The notes under the pieces are model-generated. The model was not told the origin of the DNA. It did no database searches and was given only the letters and a program-made list of their open reading frames with translations. Below are positions 15,569 to 25,250 of a stretch of 45,391 nt of DNA, in pieces. This DNA comes from NIC37A-2 sp050289625 (GTDB taxonomy: Bacteria; Myxococcota_A; Polyangia; Polyangiales; Polyangiaceae), in assembly GCA_050289625.1 (NCBI GenBank), contig JBNKGC010000029.1, positions 1-45,391 of the forward strand. The letters are read 5' to 3'. A program made the position numbers and the translations under genes. Every line of letters starts with the position of its first letter. Position 1 is the first letter of the stretch.

Positions 15569-17191
15569 TCAGCCTCCGAGCCGGGCGAGCAGTTCCTCGT
15601 CGATGCGAGCCCGCACGGTGCGCCGGTCGAGGCCGACCCGGCGTCCGGCCTCGCTGTAGCTGCCGGTTCGGGCGTAGGCGACCGTGCAGTAGACGTCGAG
15701 CAGGCGCTCGCTGTCGATGCGAGCCTCCGCGAAGTCCGCGAGAACCTCGCCGAGGGGTCCGCCTGGCTCCACGGCCGCGGCGGGTGATTTCTCGCTCGAC
15801 TGAGCCTCGCTGTTTTCGGGGGTCTGGTTCCTGTTGGTCCGGCGGCTCGCGGTGTCCACCCGGAGTCCGCTCGGCTCGTAGCGGCCGCGCACGACGATGC
15901 TCCGCACGCACTGCTCGAGCTCGCGCACGTTACCGGGCCACCGGTAGTCTCGCCCGAGCTTCGCATCGATGAACGCTACGGTTTCCCGGGCGAGCGCTTC
16001 CACCTCGTCCTCCCGAACGACGCGGCTGGCCACGTAGCGCACGAGGCGTTCGAGATCGTCGGGTGTGCCCGCGAGCTGTTCGGCGAGCGAGGGCGTTCGA
16101 ATCACGTCGGAGCAGAGTCGGTAATAGAAGTCCTCGCGGAAGCGCCCGGCTTGGATTTCATCCTGCAGATCACGGTTCGTGGCGGTGATGAGCTTTCCGG
16201 CGAAGCGTCGCACCGTCGAGTCGCCGACTCGAAAGAGCTCGCGCGTCTGCAGAACGCGCAGGAGCTTTACCTGAATCGAAGGGTCCAGCTCGCCGATCTC
16301 GTCGAGGAATACGGTGCCATGCTCGGGACACCCCTCGAGCCACCCCTTCCGATCGGTGGTCGCACCGGTGAAGCTACCGCGCTTGTGCCCGAAGAGTTCC
16401 GACTCGACCAACGTCGCGGCCAGAGCCGACACGTTCAGAGCGAAGAATTCGTCGGTGACCTCCTCTTCGAAGTGCAGCGTTCGGCGATCGAACGGCAGGT
16501 AGCGCGAAAGACCGATGGCTCGCGCGACGAGCTCTTTTCCGGTGCCGGACGGGCCGACGACGAGGGTATTGATCTCGTGCATCCGCCGGTAGAGCGAGCG
16601 CTCGTAGCGGCGCATGTCGTGGGTGAACACCGACTGCCAAACGGAAGCGCGGAGCTCTCGGGCTGCCGCCGACGAACCTACGATGGTGGAAAACAGGTTC
16701 TCGAAGGCGCGGCGCAGCTGAAACACGATGGCGAACAGATGCTCGACACTGCCGAAGAGCTCGCGCGCGTGTGCCTCCGAGGGGACGAACCGCCGCACGG
16801 TCTTTTCGAGCTCTCGAAAGAGCGCCACGCGCCGCTTGGCGAAGCCGCCTTGGCGAGCCTGCTGCGTCAGCTGAAGGAGCTCCTCCTCGAATTCGTAGTA
16901 GAGCCAGAACCGCACGACGCTGCCGAAGAGAGCGAAGTCCTCCGGGCCGGCGTCGTCGAGGCGCCCCGAAGCCTGTTCGAGGAGCGCGCCCGCTCGCGCT
17001 CGCAGGGGGTCGAGATTCGGGTTTTCGTGACCCGGTCCGAGGCTCCAGGCGTCCGGTTCGTCGCGAAACGCTGGACCGAGGGCGCGCTGTTCGAGCTCGA
17101 GGCGCTTCGAGGAGAAGGGGTTTTCGTAGCAGAGAGCGTCGAGAGTCTTCGCGAAACCGAGGTCCTCTCTCCGAAACAGCGGACGCGCCAT
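15569..17191 (-). CDS. Receiver-less sigma-54 activator with a GSFTGA loop
   Basis: A 540-residue EBP. Instead of a receiver it has about 190 residues of helical N-terminal sequence with no recognised domain. The AAA+ part shows Walker A GPSGTGKE (213-220), Walker B TVFLDE (293-298), the sensor region ITATNRDL and arginine-finger-type FREDFYYRL. The sigma-54 contact loop reads GSFTGA (272-277) rather than GAFTGA. The C-terminus (about 500-535) holds a Fis-like helix-turn-helix after an acidic/Ser-rich linker. It lies 59 bp upstream of the exporter operon on the same strand, so it might be cotranscribed with or control it; no sigma-54 site is obvious in that gap. The ATG at 17191 gives a start directly before conserved-looking sequence. 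Confidence 0.9.
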   Translation of the reverse strand: MARPLFRREDLGFAKTLDALCYENPFSSKRLELEQRALGPAFRDEPDAWSLGPGHENPNLDPLRARAGALLEQASGRLDDAGPEDFALFGSVVRFWLYYEFEEELLQLTQQARQGGFAKRRVALFRELEKTVRRFVPSEAHARELFGSVEHLFAIVFQLRRAFENLFSTIVGSSAAARELRASVWQSVFTHDMRRYERSLYRRMHEINTLVVGPSGTGKELVARAIGLSRYLPFDRRTLHFEEEVTDEFFALNVSALAATLVESELFGHKRGSFTGATTDRKGWLEGCPEHGTVFLDEIGELDPSIQVKLLRVLQTRELFRVGDSTVRRFAGKLITATNRDLQDEIQAGRFREDFYYRLCSDVIRTPSLAEQLAGTPDDLERLVRYVASRVVREDEVEALARETVAFIDAKLGRDYRWPGNVRELEQCVRSIVVRGRYEPSGLRVDTASRRTNRNQTPENSEAQSSEKSPAAAVEPGGPLGEVLADFAEARIDSERLLDVYCTVAYARTGSYSEAGRRVGLDRRTVRARIDEELLARLGG

Positions 17192-17284
17192 GATGGGGCA
17201 TCATAGCGGGTGCGGGGCTCAGCCGAGGGTGGCTACAGCCGGAATGATCGATTGAATGTGCCCGTGCGGCGCGGTCCGGGCGAC

Positions 17285-20002
17285 TCAATGTTCCGTGGGC
17301 AATGCCCCGAAATTCTTGCCGCCGCGTGCTTTGCGTTCGGCCTCCGCCTGGTTCTTCTTCTCTTCGTACTGCTTTCGCCAGCGCTTTCGGCGCTCCTCGG
17401 CGGACAGTTGGCTCGAGTCTTCGGGTTTGATCTCGGACTTCCCCTCGAGAACGCGAGCTTTGGGTGCCGCGCGGTAGCCGCTCGACCAGCTGGGCCGCTC
17501 TGGAGGGGATTTGCCGAGGAGCATCCTTTCCCACGCCTCGTCGGTGAGTCGATCGGCAGCCGAATGGCTGAACTCGTAGTAGGTGTATTTCGGCCCCACG
17601 TAGACCATCCGGTCGCTGCCATTGTCGATCGCCGCCAGCAGAAAGGTCGCCGCACCAACACCCACCTGGAGCACCTGGCCCGCGATCGGATCGGTGTGCA
17701 CGTCCGACACCGTCGGATTGAACTCGGGAGGCTCTTCCCCGTAGATGAGGGCGGCGTACCAACCGGAATAGGTGGGTGGCCCGCTGCCTCCGCCGCGTTC
17801 GTCGATCGTCTGCTTCAGGAAGAAGCGCTCGTCGTTGGTGAAGGGCTGTCCGGCGAGCTCCTTGCGGGCCAGGCGTTCGAGCACGACGGATGTTTCTTCG
17901 AAGCGCCGAAAGACGGCCGCGATCCACCTCAAGGGGCCGTCGGCGGACTGCTTGGCTTGCCAGGCCGCCTTCTCGGTGGGGGAGAGGGTCTTCCACTTCT
18001 CGCGCAGCTTCTTTCGCTCTTCGCGTGAGAGCTTTTGGAGCTTCTCGTCGAACCCGGCAAGCCGTTTCGAGGTGTCCTCGAGCAGTTGAGCGACGGGACC
18101 CGCCATCTCGCCCATGCGCCGGTAAAACTCGGGGTACGGCTCGACGTACCCGGTGGGGTACTCGCACACGGTGCCCGCGGTGTAACTCTGCTGGGTGTAG
18201 AGCACCGTGTCGTGGCGCAGGTTCGCCCACGAGCTGATCTGGGTTTCGAGCTGCTTTTGCTGCCACAGGCGCGACTTCATCACCTGGGGAGCGAACGGGC
18301 CCTCGGGCACGTCGTCCAGGGTGCGCAGCGTGCTCAGCCAGTGGTTGTAGATGCTCTGCGCCCAGTCACCCTCCGTGTACTCGTCGACGATCTGGCGCGC
18401 GGCCAGCAGATTCGCGGCGTACTTGTACTGGTCGAGCGACTCCTCCAGCTGAAATAGGGCTTCGTCGTTGCCGAGCGCTGCCATCACGTCACGCCCCTGG
18501 GGCATGCGGCGCTCGACCTTCCTGCCTTGGTAGCGGATCGAATCGAACACGAGCTTCGACGTGAAGAACGAGTCCAGGGTGAAGCGCTGGCTGAACACCT
18601 GAAAGAGCGAGAGGAGCGGCTCCTCAGGCGCCTTCATGTCCGGTGAGGTGTAGATCGTGCGCGAGCGAATCAGGTTTTGACCGCCGGCCGCGAGCGCCTT
18701 CGGAAGAGCGCTGTCCAGCACCGCGTTGGTGACCGGAAGTGGAAGGCCACTTGCTGCAAGCTGTTCCGGCGAAAGCGCGGTGCTGCTGCCGACGAGTCGG
18801 TCGATCAATGCCCGCATGAGCGCGAGCCGTGAACCTCGATCCCCTCCGGTCAGAAGTGCGCTCAACGTCAGGGCTTCCCGATAGGCCTCTCGAGCCGCGG
18901 GGGTGAGCGTTTTCCCCGCGGGCGGACGACTCAGGAGGACGCCCGTATCGGCCCGGCCCAGCCACATCATCGCGCGGAAGTAGCGTTTGAGAGCTTCGCT
19001 CTTCGTGTAGTGCCCCCGCGGAACGAACTGCGTGTAGTCGACGTAGCGCTCCTGTCCGAAGAGGGGCGTCTTTGGAAACGGGGACTTCTGGAGTGTACGT
19101 TTTTGAACCCAGGTCAGGATCTGCCGCACCTGGGAGTCCTGGGAAGCCACCGACTCGACGGCGAGGGGCTGGGACGCCTTCCACTTCTCGGACCCCGCCC
19201 CCTCGAGCAGATTCAGGGCGACCGTCAGGTAGAGATCGGCGTCGACCAAAGCCTTTTTGGTATTTCCCCCGGCGCGAGGTAGGGCGGTGCGCAGTTCTTC
19301 GTGTGCTTCTCCCAAGATCGCTCGAAGCTCGTGAGCCAAATACGAGGATTCGACTGCCGCCAGAGCGTTGTCGAAGGAGCGGTGCCACGCGTACAGGATC
19401 GAATCCGTGGTGATCAGCACGGGCAGGTCGCGCGTGTAGATCGCGTAGTAGGCCGATGCCATCGAGTACGGCTTCTGATGATCGACCTCGACGAAGCCGT
19501 TCTTGCGAAAGAGCGCGTCCTCTTCCGGGGTGAGCTGCAAGCTCCGCGTCGTCTCGTCGTAGTACTTGGCTTCGTGGGGGGCGAAACCAAGCTGAGCCTC
19601 CGGAGCCCGCGCCGCGCCCAGCTCGCGGACGAGTCCGTCGAAGTCGAGGTCCTCGTGCGCACGACGCCGCTCCTCGAAGGAGGCCACGATCGCAGGCACG
19701 CCGAAGGTCGGTGCTGTGTTGCGTCGCTCCGGGAGCTCGGCGTTCGGAGGTTCCTTCGAAACGCGCTCGGCTTGTTCGGGTGCTTGCTTGGCGTCGGATG
19801 CTTCCGACGTACCGCTCGGCTCGGGGGCTCGGTCCGTCACCCCGGCGTGTCCGCAAGCGACGGCTGCCGCGACCAAGCAGGCGAGTGCACTCGTTGCCCA
19901 GATGGCGTTCAGGGCGCGAGTACTTGCCGATCGCCTTCGGCGCCGCAGTACTCGGTCAGCGCGGCTCGAACGGGTGAGAGTCGTGCGATGAGTCTGAGTC
20001 AT
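17285..20002 (-). CDS. Large DUF3160 lipoprotein
   Basis: A 905-residue protein with a signal and lipobox (AVAC, acylated Cys50), then a Pro/Glu-rich linker and a globular region matching DUF3160 proteins (DLPVLITTDSILYAWHRSFD, VDYTQFVPRGHYT and TYSGWYAALIYG are typical). Such proteins occur widely in myxobacteria and other phyla; their biochemical role is unknown. The ATG at 20002 is preferred because the signal sequence begins shortly after it; no ribosome binding site is evident, and a 13-bp palindrome lies immediately upstream. The C-terminal 40 residues are very rich in Lys, Glu and Arg. It probably resides on the inner or outer leaflet of an envelope membrane. Upstream on the same strand is the kelch lipoprotein, 240 bp away. 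Confidence 0.8.
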   Translation of the reverse strand: MTQTHRTTLTRSSRADRVLRRRRRSASTRALNAIWATSALACLVAAAVACGHAGVTDRAPEPSGTSEASDAKQAPEQAERVSKEPPNAELPERRNTAPTFGVPAIVASFEERRRAHEDLDFDGLVRELGAARAPEAQLGFAPHEAKYYDETTRSLQLTPEEDALFRKNGFVEVDHQKPYSMASAYYAIYTRDLPVLITTDSILYAWHRSFDNALAAVESSYLAHELRAILGEAHEELRTALPRAGGNTKKALVDADLYLTVALNLLEGAGSEKWKASQPLAVESVASQDSQVRQILTWVQKRTLQKSPFPKTPLFGQERYVDYTQFVPRGHYTKSEALKRYFRAMMWLGRADTGVLLSRPPAGKTLTPAAREAYREALTLSALLTGGDRGSRLALMRALIDRLVGSSTALSPEQLAASGLPLPVTNAVLDSALPKALAAGGQNLIRSRTIYTSPDMKAPEEPLLSLFQVFSQRFTLDSFFTSKLVFDSIRYQGRKVERRMPQGRDVMAALGNDEALFQLEESLDQYKYAANLLAARQIVDEYTEGDWAQSIYNHWLSTLRTLDDVPEGPFAPQVMKSRLWQQKQLETQISSWANLRHDTVLYTQQSYTAGTVCEYPTGYVEPYPEFYRRMGEMAGPVAQLLEDTSKRLAGFDEKLQKLSREERKKLREKWKTLSPTEKAAWQAKQSADGPLRWIAAVFRRFEETSVVLERLARKELAGQPFTNDERFFLKQTIDERGGGSGPPTYSGWYAALIYGEEPPEFNPTVSDVHTDPIAGQVLQVGVGAATFLLAAIDNGSDRMVYVGPKYTYYEFSHSAADRLTDEAWERMLLGKSPPERPSWSSGYRAAPKARVLEGKSEIKPEDSSQLSAEERRKRWRKQYEEKKNQAEAERKARGGKNFGALPTEH

Positions 20003-20005
20003 GAG

Positions 20006-20018
20006 GTACGGTCCGTAC
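20006..20018. promoter_or_regulatory. 13-bp palindrome before the DUF3160 gene
   Basis: GTACGG-T-CCGTAC is a perfect inverted repeat 3 nt upstream of the ATG at 20002 on the minus strand. In the mRNA it would form a small hairpin over the ribosome binding region; in DNA it could be an operator. No known factor is assigned. Confidence 0.3.
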
Positions 20019-20242
20019 GCATCGTGGTTCGAGCTTCTTCCTGGCGCCGGCTGCCCTCGAGCGCCGATCGGTTTGCCCGTGGGCGCCCGAGAAAACCGCC
20101 CCCCACGAGCCACCCGCCCCCTTCTGCTCCTGACAACGGGGAGGACTCGTCGTTCCCCAGTGGCGGATTTTCGGGTGTGACCGGTGGGCGTCCCTGGCGA
20201 CACCAGGTCTCGGGTCTCGGCGGGAGAACGGTCTGGCTCCAG

Positions 20243-22330
20243 TCACTCGCTCCCGGGGTTCTCCGAGAAGGCGCTCGAGTCGAGCCGTTCGACCGTGAAA
20301 GTGCTCACCACGGTGTCGCCCCCGGAGCTGGACAGCGCCACGCGCACCCGTTCGCTGCCGACTTCGTAGGTTCGTGCGTCGCTCGGCAGTTCGTTCGCTG
20401 GCGCAGCTGCGGCGTTCCCGTCAGCGACTGGGCGCCACAACGTGATGCTCTCGCCTCGGCGCACCACCGCGTACGAGGCGCCGCTCCCATCGGGCCAAGG
20501 GTGAGCGGCGTCGCCGTAGCTCTCTTTGCCGAGGTGAACGATCGGAGGGGTCCCCGTGGTCTCGATGGACAGGGAGACGTCGGCAAAGTCGACATCCGTC
20601 AGCCAAACCGGCCCTTCGTCGAGCACGAGGCGGCCGTCGTAGCGGGGAGCACCCGGCGCGTCCGGAGCACGATCGGGCGCGAGGTGTAGCGGCCAACCCG
20701 CGTCGGTGATGGCGGTCTGGACCACGAGGCCCACGTCGCGGCTGAAGCGTCTCCGCGTGTCGGAACGGAGCCCCTGGAGGTGCGCGCCCCCGGGTCCCTC
20801 CGAAATCCAGACGAAGGCGCCGGGATCGAGGGCCAGGAGGGGGGCGGTCGCGCTCGCGGCATCGACGCCTCGAAGCGACGCAGAATCGAACCGCGCGCGC
20901 CACGGGTTGAAACGAAGCACTGGGGCATCTGGCGATCCGGTCACGAGCCACGGCGCACCGTCACTCGCGGCGACGAGCCGAGGACGGGGTGCGTCGACGT
21001 CGAGCGGCACTCGGCGTGCCTCTCCCTCGGGATCGATCCAGTACGCGGCGAAACCGTCGTCCGGCGGACAGCCCCGCTCGCAGGGGGCGCAGACCTCGCC
21101 GTCCGACTGGGGTGCACACCCGGTGACGATTAAGGCTGACCCACCTGGCAAGCTCGTCGCGGTGGTGTCGTAGCGCGCGGGGATGGCGTTACTCGTGGCC
21201 ATGTGCTCGCTGCCGTCCGGGCTCAACCACTCGATCGGTCCGACGGGTTCTCCGTCGCTCGATTCGCCGCCGACCACGAGAAAGCGCCCATCTTCGAGGC
21301 CGACGACGATCGGCGCGATGCGCCCTCGCGACAGGCTCGCGAGCCCTCCGAGGCTCGACACGCGGGTCTCGGGGCTCACCGCTTCGAGCACGGTCGTGGC
21401 GCCGCCGTCTTCGTCCCGTCCCCCAACGAGCAGCGTTTCGCCGCTGGGCAGCACGACCGCGGCATGCCGCGTCCGGGGCACGCGAAGCTCGATCCGGTCG
21501 CCGGAGAAGCGCATCTGGTCGATCGAGAACACCTCGGCGGTCGTACTGACGTCGCGCTCGGCGGGGGCCGCCGATGACAGGAGGGGGTCTTCGCCTCCCG
21601 CCACCAGGAAGCTCCCGTCCCCGAACGCGGTCGCCGTGGCGAAGGCGCGGGGTTCGAGGAGAACGTCGCGTGCCGCAGCGTCGACCAGCGCGCTGTCCCC
21701 GCGGCGCACGTCGAAGGTGAGCGCACCCACCACCGCGGAGCTTGGCCCGGCGTCGCCGCCAGCTACCAGTACGATGCCGCGGTCCGGGTGCAGACCGACG
21801 GCCTGACCGCCACCGCTCGCGGGGTAGGTCGAGCTGGACGAAAGATCGCAAGCGCGTGCCTCGGGCCAGAGCAGAACGGGCAGGTCGCGTCCCCCGGGTC
21901 CCGTGCTCACTCCGATGAAGCGCTCGACTCCTCCGACGCTGCCCGCACGGATCTGGCGAGTGGTATCGGGGAACGTGAGCTGGCGGCCTGCGTCTGCGGC
22001 GGACAGCGCCTCGGCCACGTCGGGGCCCGCCCCAAAGTCGCCGAACGCTTCCAGATCGAAATCGCTCACTTCTGCGGGAAGCGGGCACTCGGCGAGCTGA
22101 TGGAGGGTCGCCTCGGCTCGAGTGGTTTCGAGGTCGGCGCCGCAAGAGAGGGACCAAGTGAGGGAACTCACGACAGCGACGAAACGGGCTGCCCCGAGCG
22201 GATTGGCCCGTCGTGGTCGACGAGCCCGCGGGCGATTCCAGGGGCCCTCATCCTGTTTGGGCCGGCTGCGGAGCCCCCCCGACGAGGGGAGCTTCGGGTC
22301 GGAGGTTTGCACCCTCGACGACCGGATCAC
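20243..22330 (-). CDS. Kelch-type beta-propeller lipoprotein
   Basis: Up to 695 residues from a GTG at 22330. A hydrophobic segment ending in SLSC gives a lipobox with Cys63, so the real start may be further in, perhaps about residue 40-45. The mature protein shows repeated blades with kelch-like patterns (for example FLVAGGEDP, TLLVGGRDEDGG and FLVVGGESSDGE), each about 50-60 residues apart, which suggests a six- or seven-bladed propeller, and a short four-cysteine cluster (CAPCERGCPP). The C-terminal 200 residues are a separate beta-rich region. Such proteins bind surfaces or other proteins; no enzymatic residues are evident. It is divergent from the Ser/Thr kinase with only 51 bp between the starts. 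Confidence 0.75.
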   Translation of the reverse strand: MIRSSRVQTSDPKLPSSGGLRSRPKQDEGPWNRPRARRPRRANPLGAARFVAVVSSLTWSLSCGADLETTRAEATLHQLAECPLPAEVSDFDLEAFGDFGAGPDVAEALSAADAGRQLTFPDTTRQIRAGSVGGVERFIGVSTGPGGRDLPVLLWPEARACDLSSSSTYPASGGGQAVGLHPDRGIVLVAGGDAGPSSAVVGALTFDVRRGDSALVDAAARDVLLEPRAFATATAFGDGSFLVAGGEDPLLSSAAPAERDVSTTAEVFSIDQMRFSGDRIELRVPRTRHAAVVLPSGETLLVGGRDEDGGATTVLEAVSPETRVSSLGGLASLSRGRIAPIVVGLEDGRFLVVGGESSDGEPVGPIEWLSPDGSEHMATSNAIPARYDTTATSLPGGSALIVTGCAPQSDGEVCAPCERGCPPDDGFAAYWIDPEGEARRVPLDVDAPRPRLVAASDGAPWLVTGSPDAPVLRFNPWRARFDSASLRGVDAASATAPLLALDPGAFVWISEGPGGAHLQGLRSDTRRRFSRDVGLVVQTAITDAGWPLHLAPDRAPDAPGAPRYDGRLVLDEGPVWLTDVDFADVSLSIETTGTPPIVHLGKESYGDAAHPWPDGSGASYAVVRRGESITLWRPVADGNAAAAPANELPSDARTYEVGSERVRVALSSSGGDTVVSTFTVERLDSSAFSENPGSE

Positions 22331-22381
22331 TTCGCGCTGCCTCGCACGGCGCTACCATAGCGGACCTTCCGGCGCGCGCGG

Positions 22382-24178
22382 ATGGCCTCCCTCTCGATGT
22401 TTCCTCAAATCTTCGGCAAGTACGTCCTCGAGCGAGAGTTGGCCTCCGGCGGCATGGCGCGCGTGTTCGTTGCCACCCTCCGGGGCGCAGGCGGCTTCGA
22501 GAAGCGGTTGGTGGTCAAGCAAATCCGCCCGGAGCTCTCGAGCGATGCTGGCTTCGTCAGCCGCTTCGTGAGCGAGGCGAAGACCGCTGTCGAGCTCAGC
22601 CACCCGAACATCGTGCCCGTGTACGAGCTGGGTGTGGAGGGCGGCGTCTACTTCATCGCGATGGAGCTCTGCCCCGGGGTCACCTTGGCCGATCTCCTGC
22701 GCGCGGGTGGAGCGCTCGATCCCGCGGAAGGGGCGTACGTGGGCATCGAGCTGTGCCGAGCTCTCGATTACGCGCACCGGCGAGCGGGCATCGTGCACCG
22801 CGACGTGACACCTCGGAACGTGCTCATCGACGATGAAGGTGCCGTACGGTTGATCGACTTCGGGATCGCAGAACCGGTCGACGCCGATGGGTCCGAAGTG
22901 TTCGGATCGCCCGGGCACATGCCGCCCGAACAGATCCGCGGTGAAGCGCTGACGAGCGCAGTCGACACGTTCGCCGTGGGCGCTTTGCTGCTGGAGGCGT
23001 GGACGGGAAAGGCTCCTTTCCGCCGCACCACAGAGCGCGAGAGTCTGCAAGCGGCGTACGAGCCACCGCCGCCCATCGGCACGGTGGTGCCGCGCCTTTC
23101 GAAGGTCGAAGCGATGCTCCAGAGAGCTGTCGATCCCGATCCAGCGCGGCGACCTGGCGGCATCGACGACCTCGGGCGGGCGCTCCGCGAGTTCGTTCAG
23201 GGTCGAGACCTCGTCGATCTCGCGCGAGCCTTGGGAACGCGGGTCAGGAGCGCGCGGCGCGCGTCGGCTTCCGAGGTGAACCTGGAAGGAACCCCTCCCG
23301 GAACCCCCGTCGCCGGCTCACCCACCCGCACCTTCGCCACGCGGCGACTGGACGCCGGAGACTTGGGCGACGAGGTTCCCGGAAGAGACTCCACCCGCCG
23401 CCTCGATGACGGTGCGGAGGCGGGTGTCACCCGGCGGGTCGACGCGTCGGGGTCCTCCGACGAGGCTCCCCAGGGACCTCCGACCACACGCCCCCTCGTG
23501 CCTTCCGACGAGGAGGGGAAAGGCGCGGGGAGCGATTTGCCGCCCGCTACCGACGAGCCGCAGCGGTCTCCGTCGTCGGAGCGTCGCGCCGGCGCCCGCT
23601 CTGCGATCGCCGTGCTCGGGGGGATCGCGGTGGCGATCGCTATCTGGATGGGATTTACGGGACGCGCGCCGCAGGGCAACGCACTATCCGGGCCGTCTGC
23701 GCGGCTTCAGGCCGTTCAAACCACTCGTCCGCCCCCCCCGGACGGCGCTCCCGCAACGGCTGCATCCGCAGCGAGCGCAGCGGCGACGGGCCGGGAGATG
23801 CCTGCTCCGGGCGAGGAATCGACGAAGGAACCGGATCCCGCCGCATTGCGGGAAGACCGGACCTCACCCGGGCCCGCTCCCGAAAATGCGGCACAGGTCC
23901 CCCAGGCGCCGGCCAACGGTACCGCGTTGCACGAACTCGCCACGAACACGGGGGTCGTCACCCTGACGGCGGCCCCCTCGGCGAAGGTGCGGATCGGGGG
24001 GCGCACGCTCTCGACGCCTGTTTCGACCCTGAACCTTCCTGCTGGGGAGTACAGCGCCATCTTCGAAAGCCCAACCTGGGATGGAGCCATTTCGGCGAAG
24101 ATCGTCGTCGAACCGGGCGCGAGCCGTCGCGTTCACGCGGACTTCACAAGCGAACCACCTCGGGTGCTGGTTCGGTAG
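22382..24178 (+). CDS. Transmembrane Ser/Thr protein kinase with a PEGA-like tail
   Basis: A 598-residue receptor-like kinase. The catalytic domain (about 12-275) has a glycine-rich loop (ELASGGMARVF), catalytic Lys46, Glu65, an HRD motif written as HRDVTPRN with Asp141 and Asn146, and DFG at 159-161; the APE motif is PPE. A long Thr/Pro/Arg-rich linker follows, a membrane helix (about 405-425, IAVLGGIAVAIAIWMG), and an extracytoplasmic end with a PEGA-like beta repeat (VTLTAAPSAKVRIGGRTL). This arrangement is typical of myxobacterial signalling kinases. The kinase looks active. The start was taken at the first ATG after the divergent gene. It ends 28 bp before trpS. A link to the divergent kelch lipoprotein is inference only. 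Confidence 0.9.
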   Translation: MASLSMFPQIFGKYVLERELASGGMARVFVATLRGAGGFEKRLVVKQIRPELSSDAGFVSRFVSEAKTAVELSHPNIVPVYELGVEGGVYFIAMELCPGVTLADLLRAGGALDPAEGAYVGIELCRALDYAHRRAGIVHRDVTPRNVLIDDEGAVRLIDFGIAEPVDADGSEVFGSPGHMPPEQIRGEALTSAVDTFAVGALLLEAWTGKAPFRRTTERESLQAAYEPPPPIGTVVPRLSKVEAMLQRAVDPDPARRPGGIDDLGRALREFVQGRDLVDLARALGTRVRSARRASASEVNLEGTPPGTPVAGSPTRTFATRRLDAGDLGDEVPGRDSTRRLDDGAEAGVTRRVDASGSSDEAPQGPPTTRPLVPSDEEGKGAGSDLPPATDEPQRSPSSERRAGARSAIAVLGGIAVAIAIWMGFTGRAPQGNALSGPSARLQAVQTTRPPPPDGAPATAASAASAAATGREMPAPGEESTKEPDPAALREDRTSPGPAPENAAQVPQAPANGTALHELATNTGVVTLTAAPSAKVRIGGRTLSTPVSTLNLPAGEYSAIFESPTWDGAISAKIVVEPGASRRVHADFTSEPPRVLVR

Positions 24179-24206
24179 GCGAGTTCGCTATAAGGAGCGC
24201 GACGTC

Positions 24207-25217
24207 ATGCGCATTCTCTCGGGAGTTCAGCCGTCGGGTCGGCAGCACGTCGGAAACTACTTTGGGGCGATTCGGCAGTTCGTCCAGATGCAGAACGAGG
24301 GCGAGGCCTTCTACTTCATCGCGAACCTGCACTCCCTCACCACGATTCAGAACAGAGACCTGCTGCGGGAAAATACCCTCGACGCGGCCCTGACCTATCT
24401 CGCCTTCGGGCTCGACCCGGAGCTGGCAGTGCTCTTTCGCCAGTCCGACGTTCCGGAGCACTCCGAGCTCTTCTGGATTCTCGGCGCGTTGGTGCCGCTC
24501 AGCCATCTCGAGCGCGCGCATTCATACAAGGACAAGATCGCCAAAGGGCTGCGTCCGGACTTCGGTCTGTTCGCCTACCCGGTTCTCATGGCGGCGGACA
24601 TCCTCCTTTACGCGGCCGATCGCGTGCCCGTCGGCAAAGATCAAAAGCAGCACGTCGAATTCGCCCGCGACTGGGCGATCAAGTTCAACGCGACCTTCGT
24701 CGAGGGCTACGACCCGGCGGATCCGAACGGAGAAGGCGGGGGCAAGCGCGGCGTTTTGCGAGTTCCCGAGGCTCAGATCCAGGAGGAGACGGCGGTGATT
24801 CTCGGTGTGGACGGCCAGAAAATGAGCAAGTCCTACAAGAACACCATCGATCTGTTCGCTCCTGACAAGGTCGTGAAGAAGGCCATCATGGGCATCAAGA
24901 CCGATTCGACACCCGTCGAGGATCCGAAGCCGGTCGAAGGGAGTGGGCTGCACGCTCTGCTCCAGGTGATGGCATCGCCCAGCGACTTCCAGGAGATCGA
25001 CGCGAGCTGGCGTCGAGGCGGCGAGGGCTACGGCGTCTACAAGAAGCGGCTCCTCGAGCTGTTTCACGCGACCTTTGACGAGGCCCGACAGCGCCGCGTG
25101 GAGCTCGAGAAAGATCCGGCGGGAGTCGAAGACATCTTGAAGCGCGGGGCCGAGCGAGCTCGGGCCGTGGCCGTGCCGCAGCTCGAGGCGGTCAAAAATG
25201 CCGTTGGGCTGCTCTGA
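24207..25217 (+). CDS. trpS: Tryptophanyl-tRNA synthetase
   Basis: A 336-residue class I synthetase, the normal bacterial length. The HIGH-type motif is PSGRQHVGN (9-17), slightly different from the usual PSG-x-LHLGN form, and the KMSKS motif (205-209) is exact. It charges tRNA(Trp) with tryptophan using ATP. The ATG at 24207 has an AAGGAG ribosome binding site 9 nt upstream, which decides the start against a longer frame beginning inside the kinase gene. It follows the kinase by 28 bp and may be partly cotranscribed. It converges with the trmL-type gene, 33 bp between stops. Confidence 0.97.
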   Translation: MRILSGVQPSGRQHVGNYFGAIRQFVQMQNEGEAFYFIANLHSLTTIQNRDLLRENTLDAALTYLAFGLDPELAVLFRQSDVPEHSELFWILGALVPLSHLERAHSYKDKIAKGLRPDFGLFAYPVLMAADILLYAADRVPVGKDQKQHVEFARDWAIKFNATFVEGYDPADPNGEGGGKRGVLRVPEAQIQEETAVILGVDGQKMSKSYKNTIDLFAPDKVVKKAIMGIKTDSTPVEDPKPVEGSGLHALLQVMASPSDFQEIDASWRRGGEGYGVYKKRLLELFHATFDEARQRRVELEKDPAGVEDILKRGAERARAVAVPQLEAVKNAVGLL

Positions 25218-25250
25218 CCAACGGCGCGCGCTTCGGCCTCTTTCGGAGGT

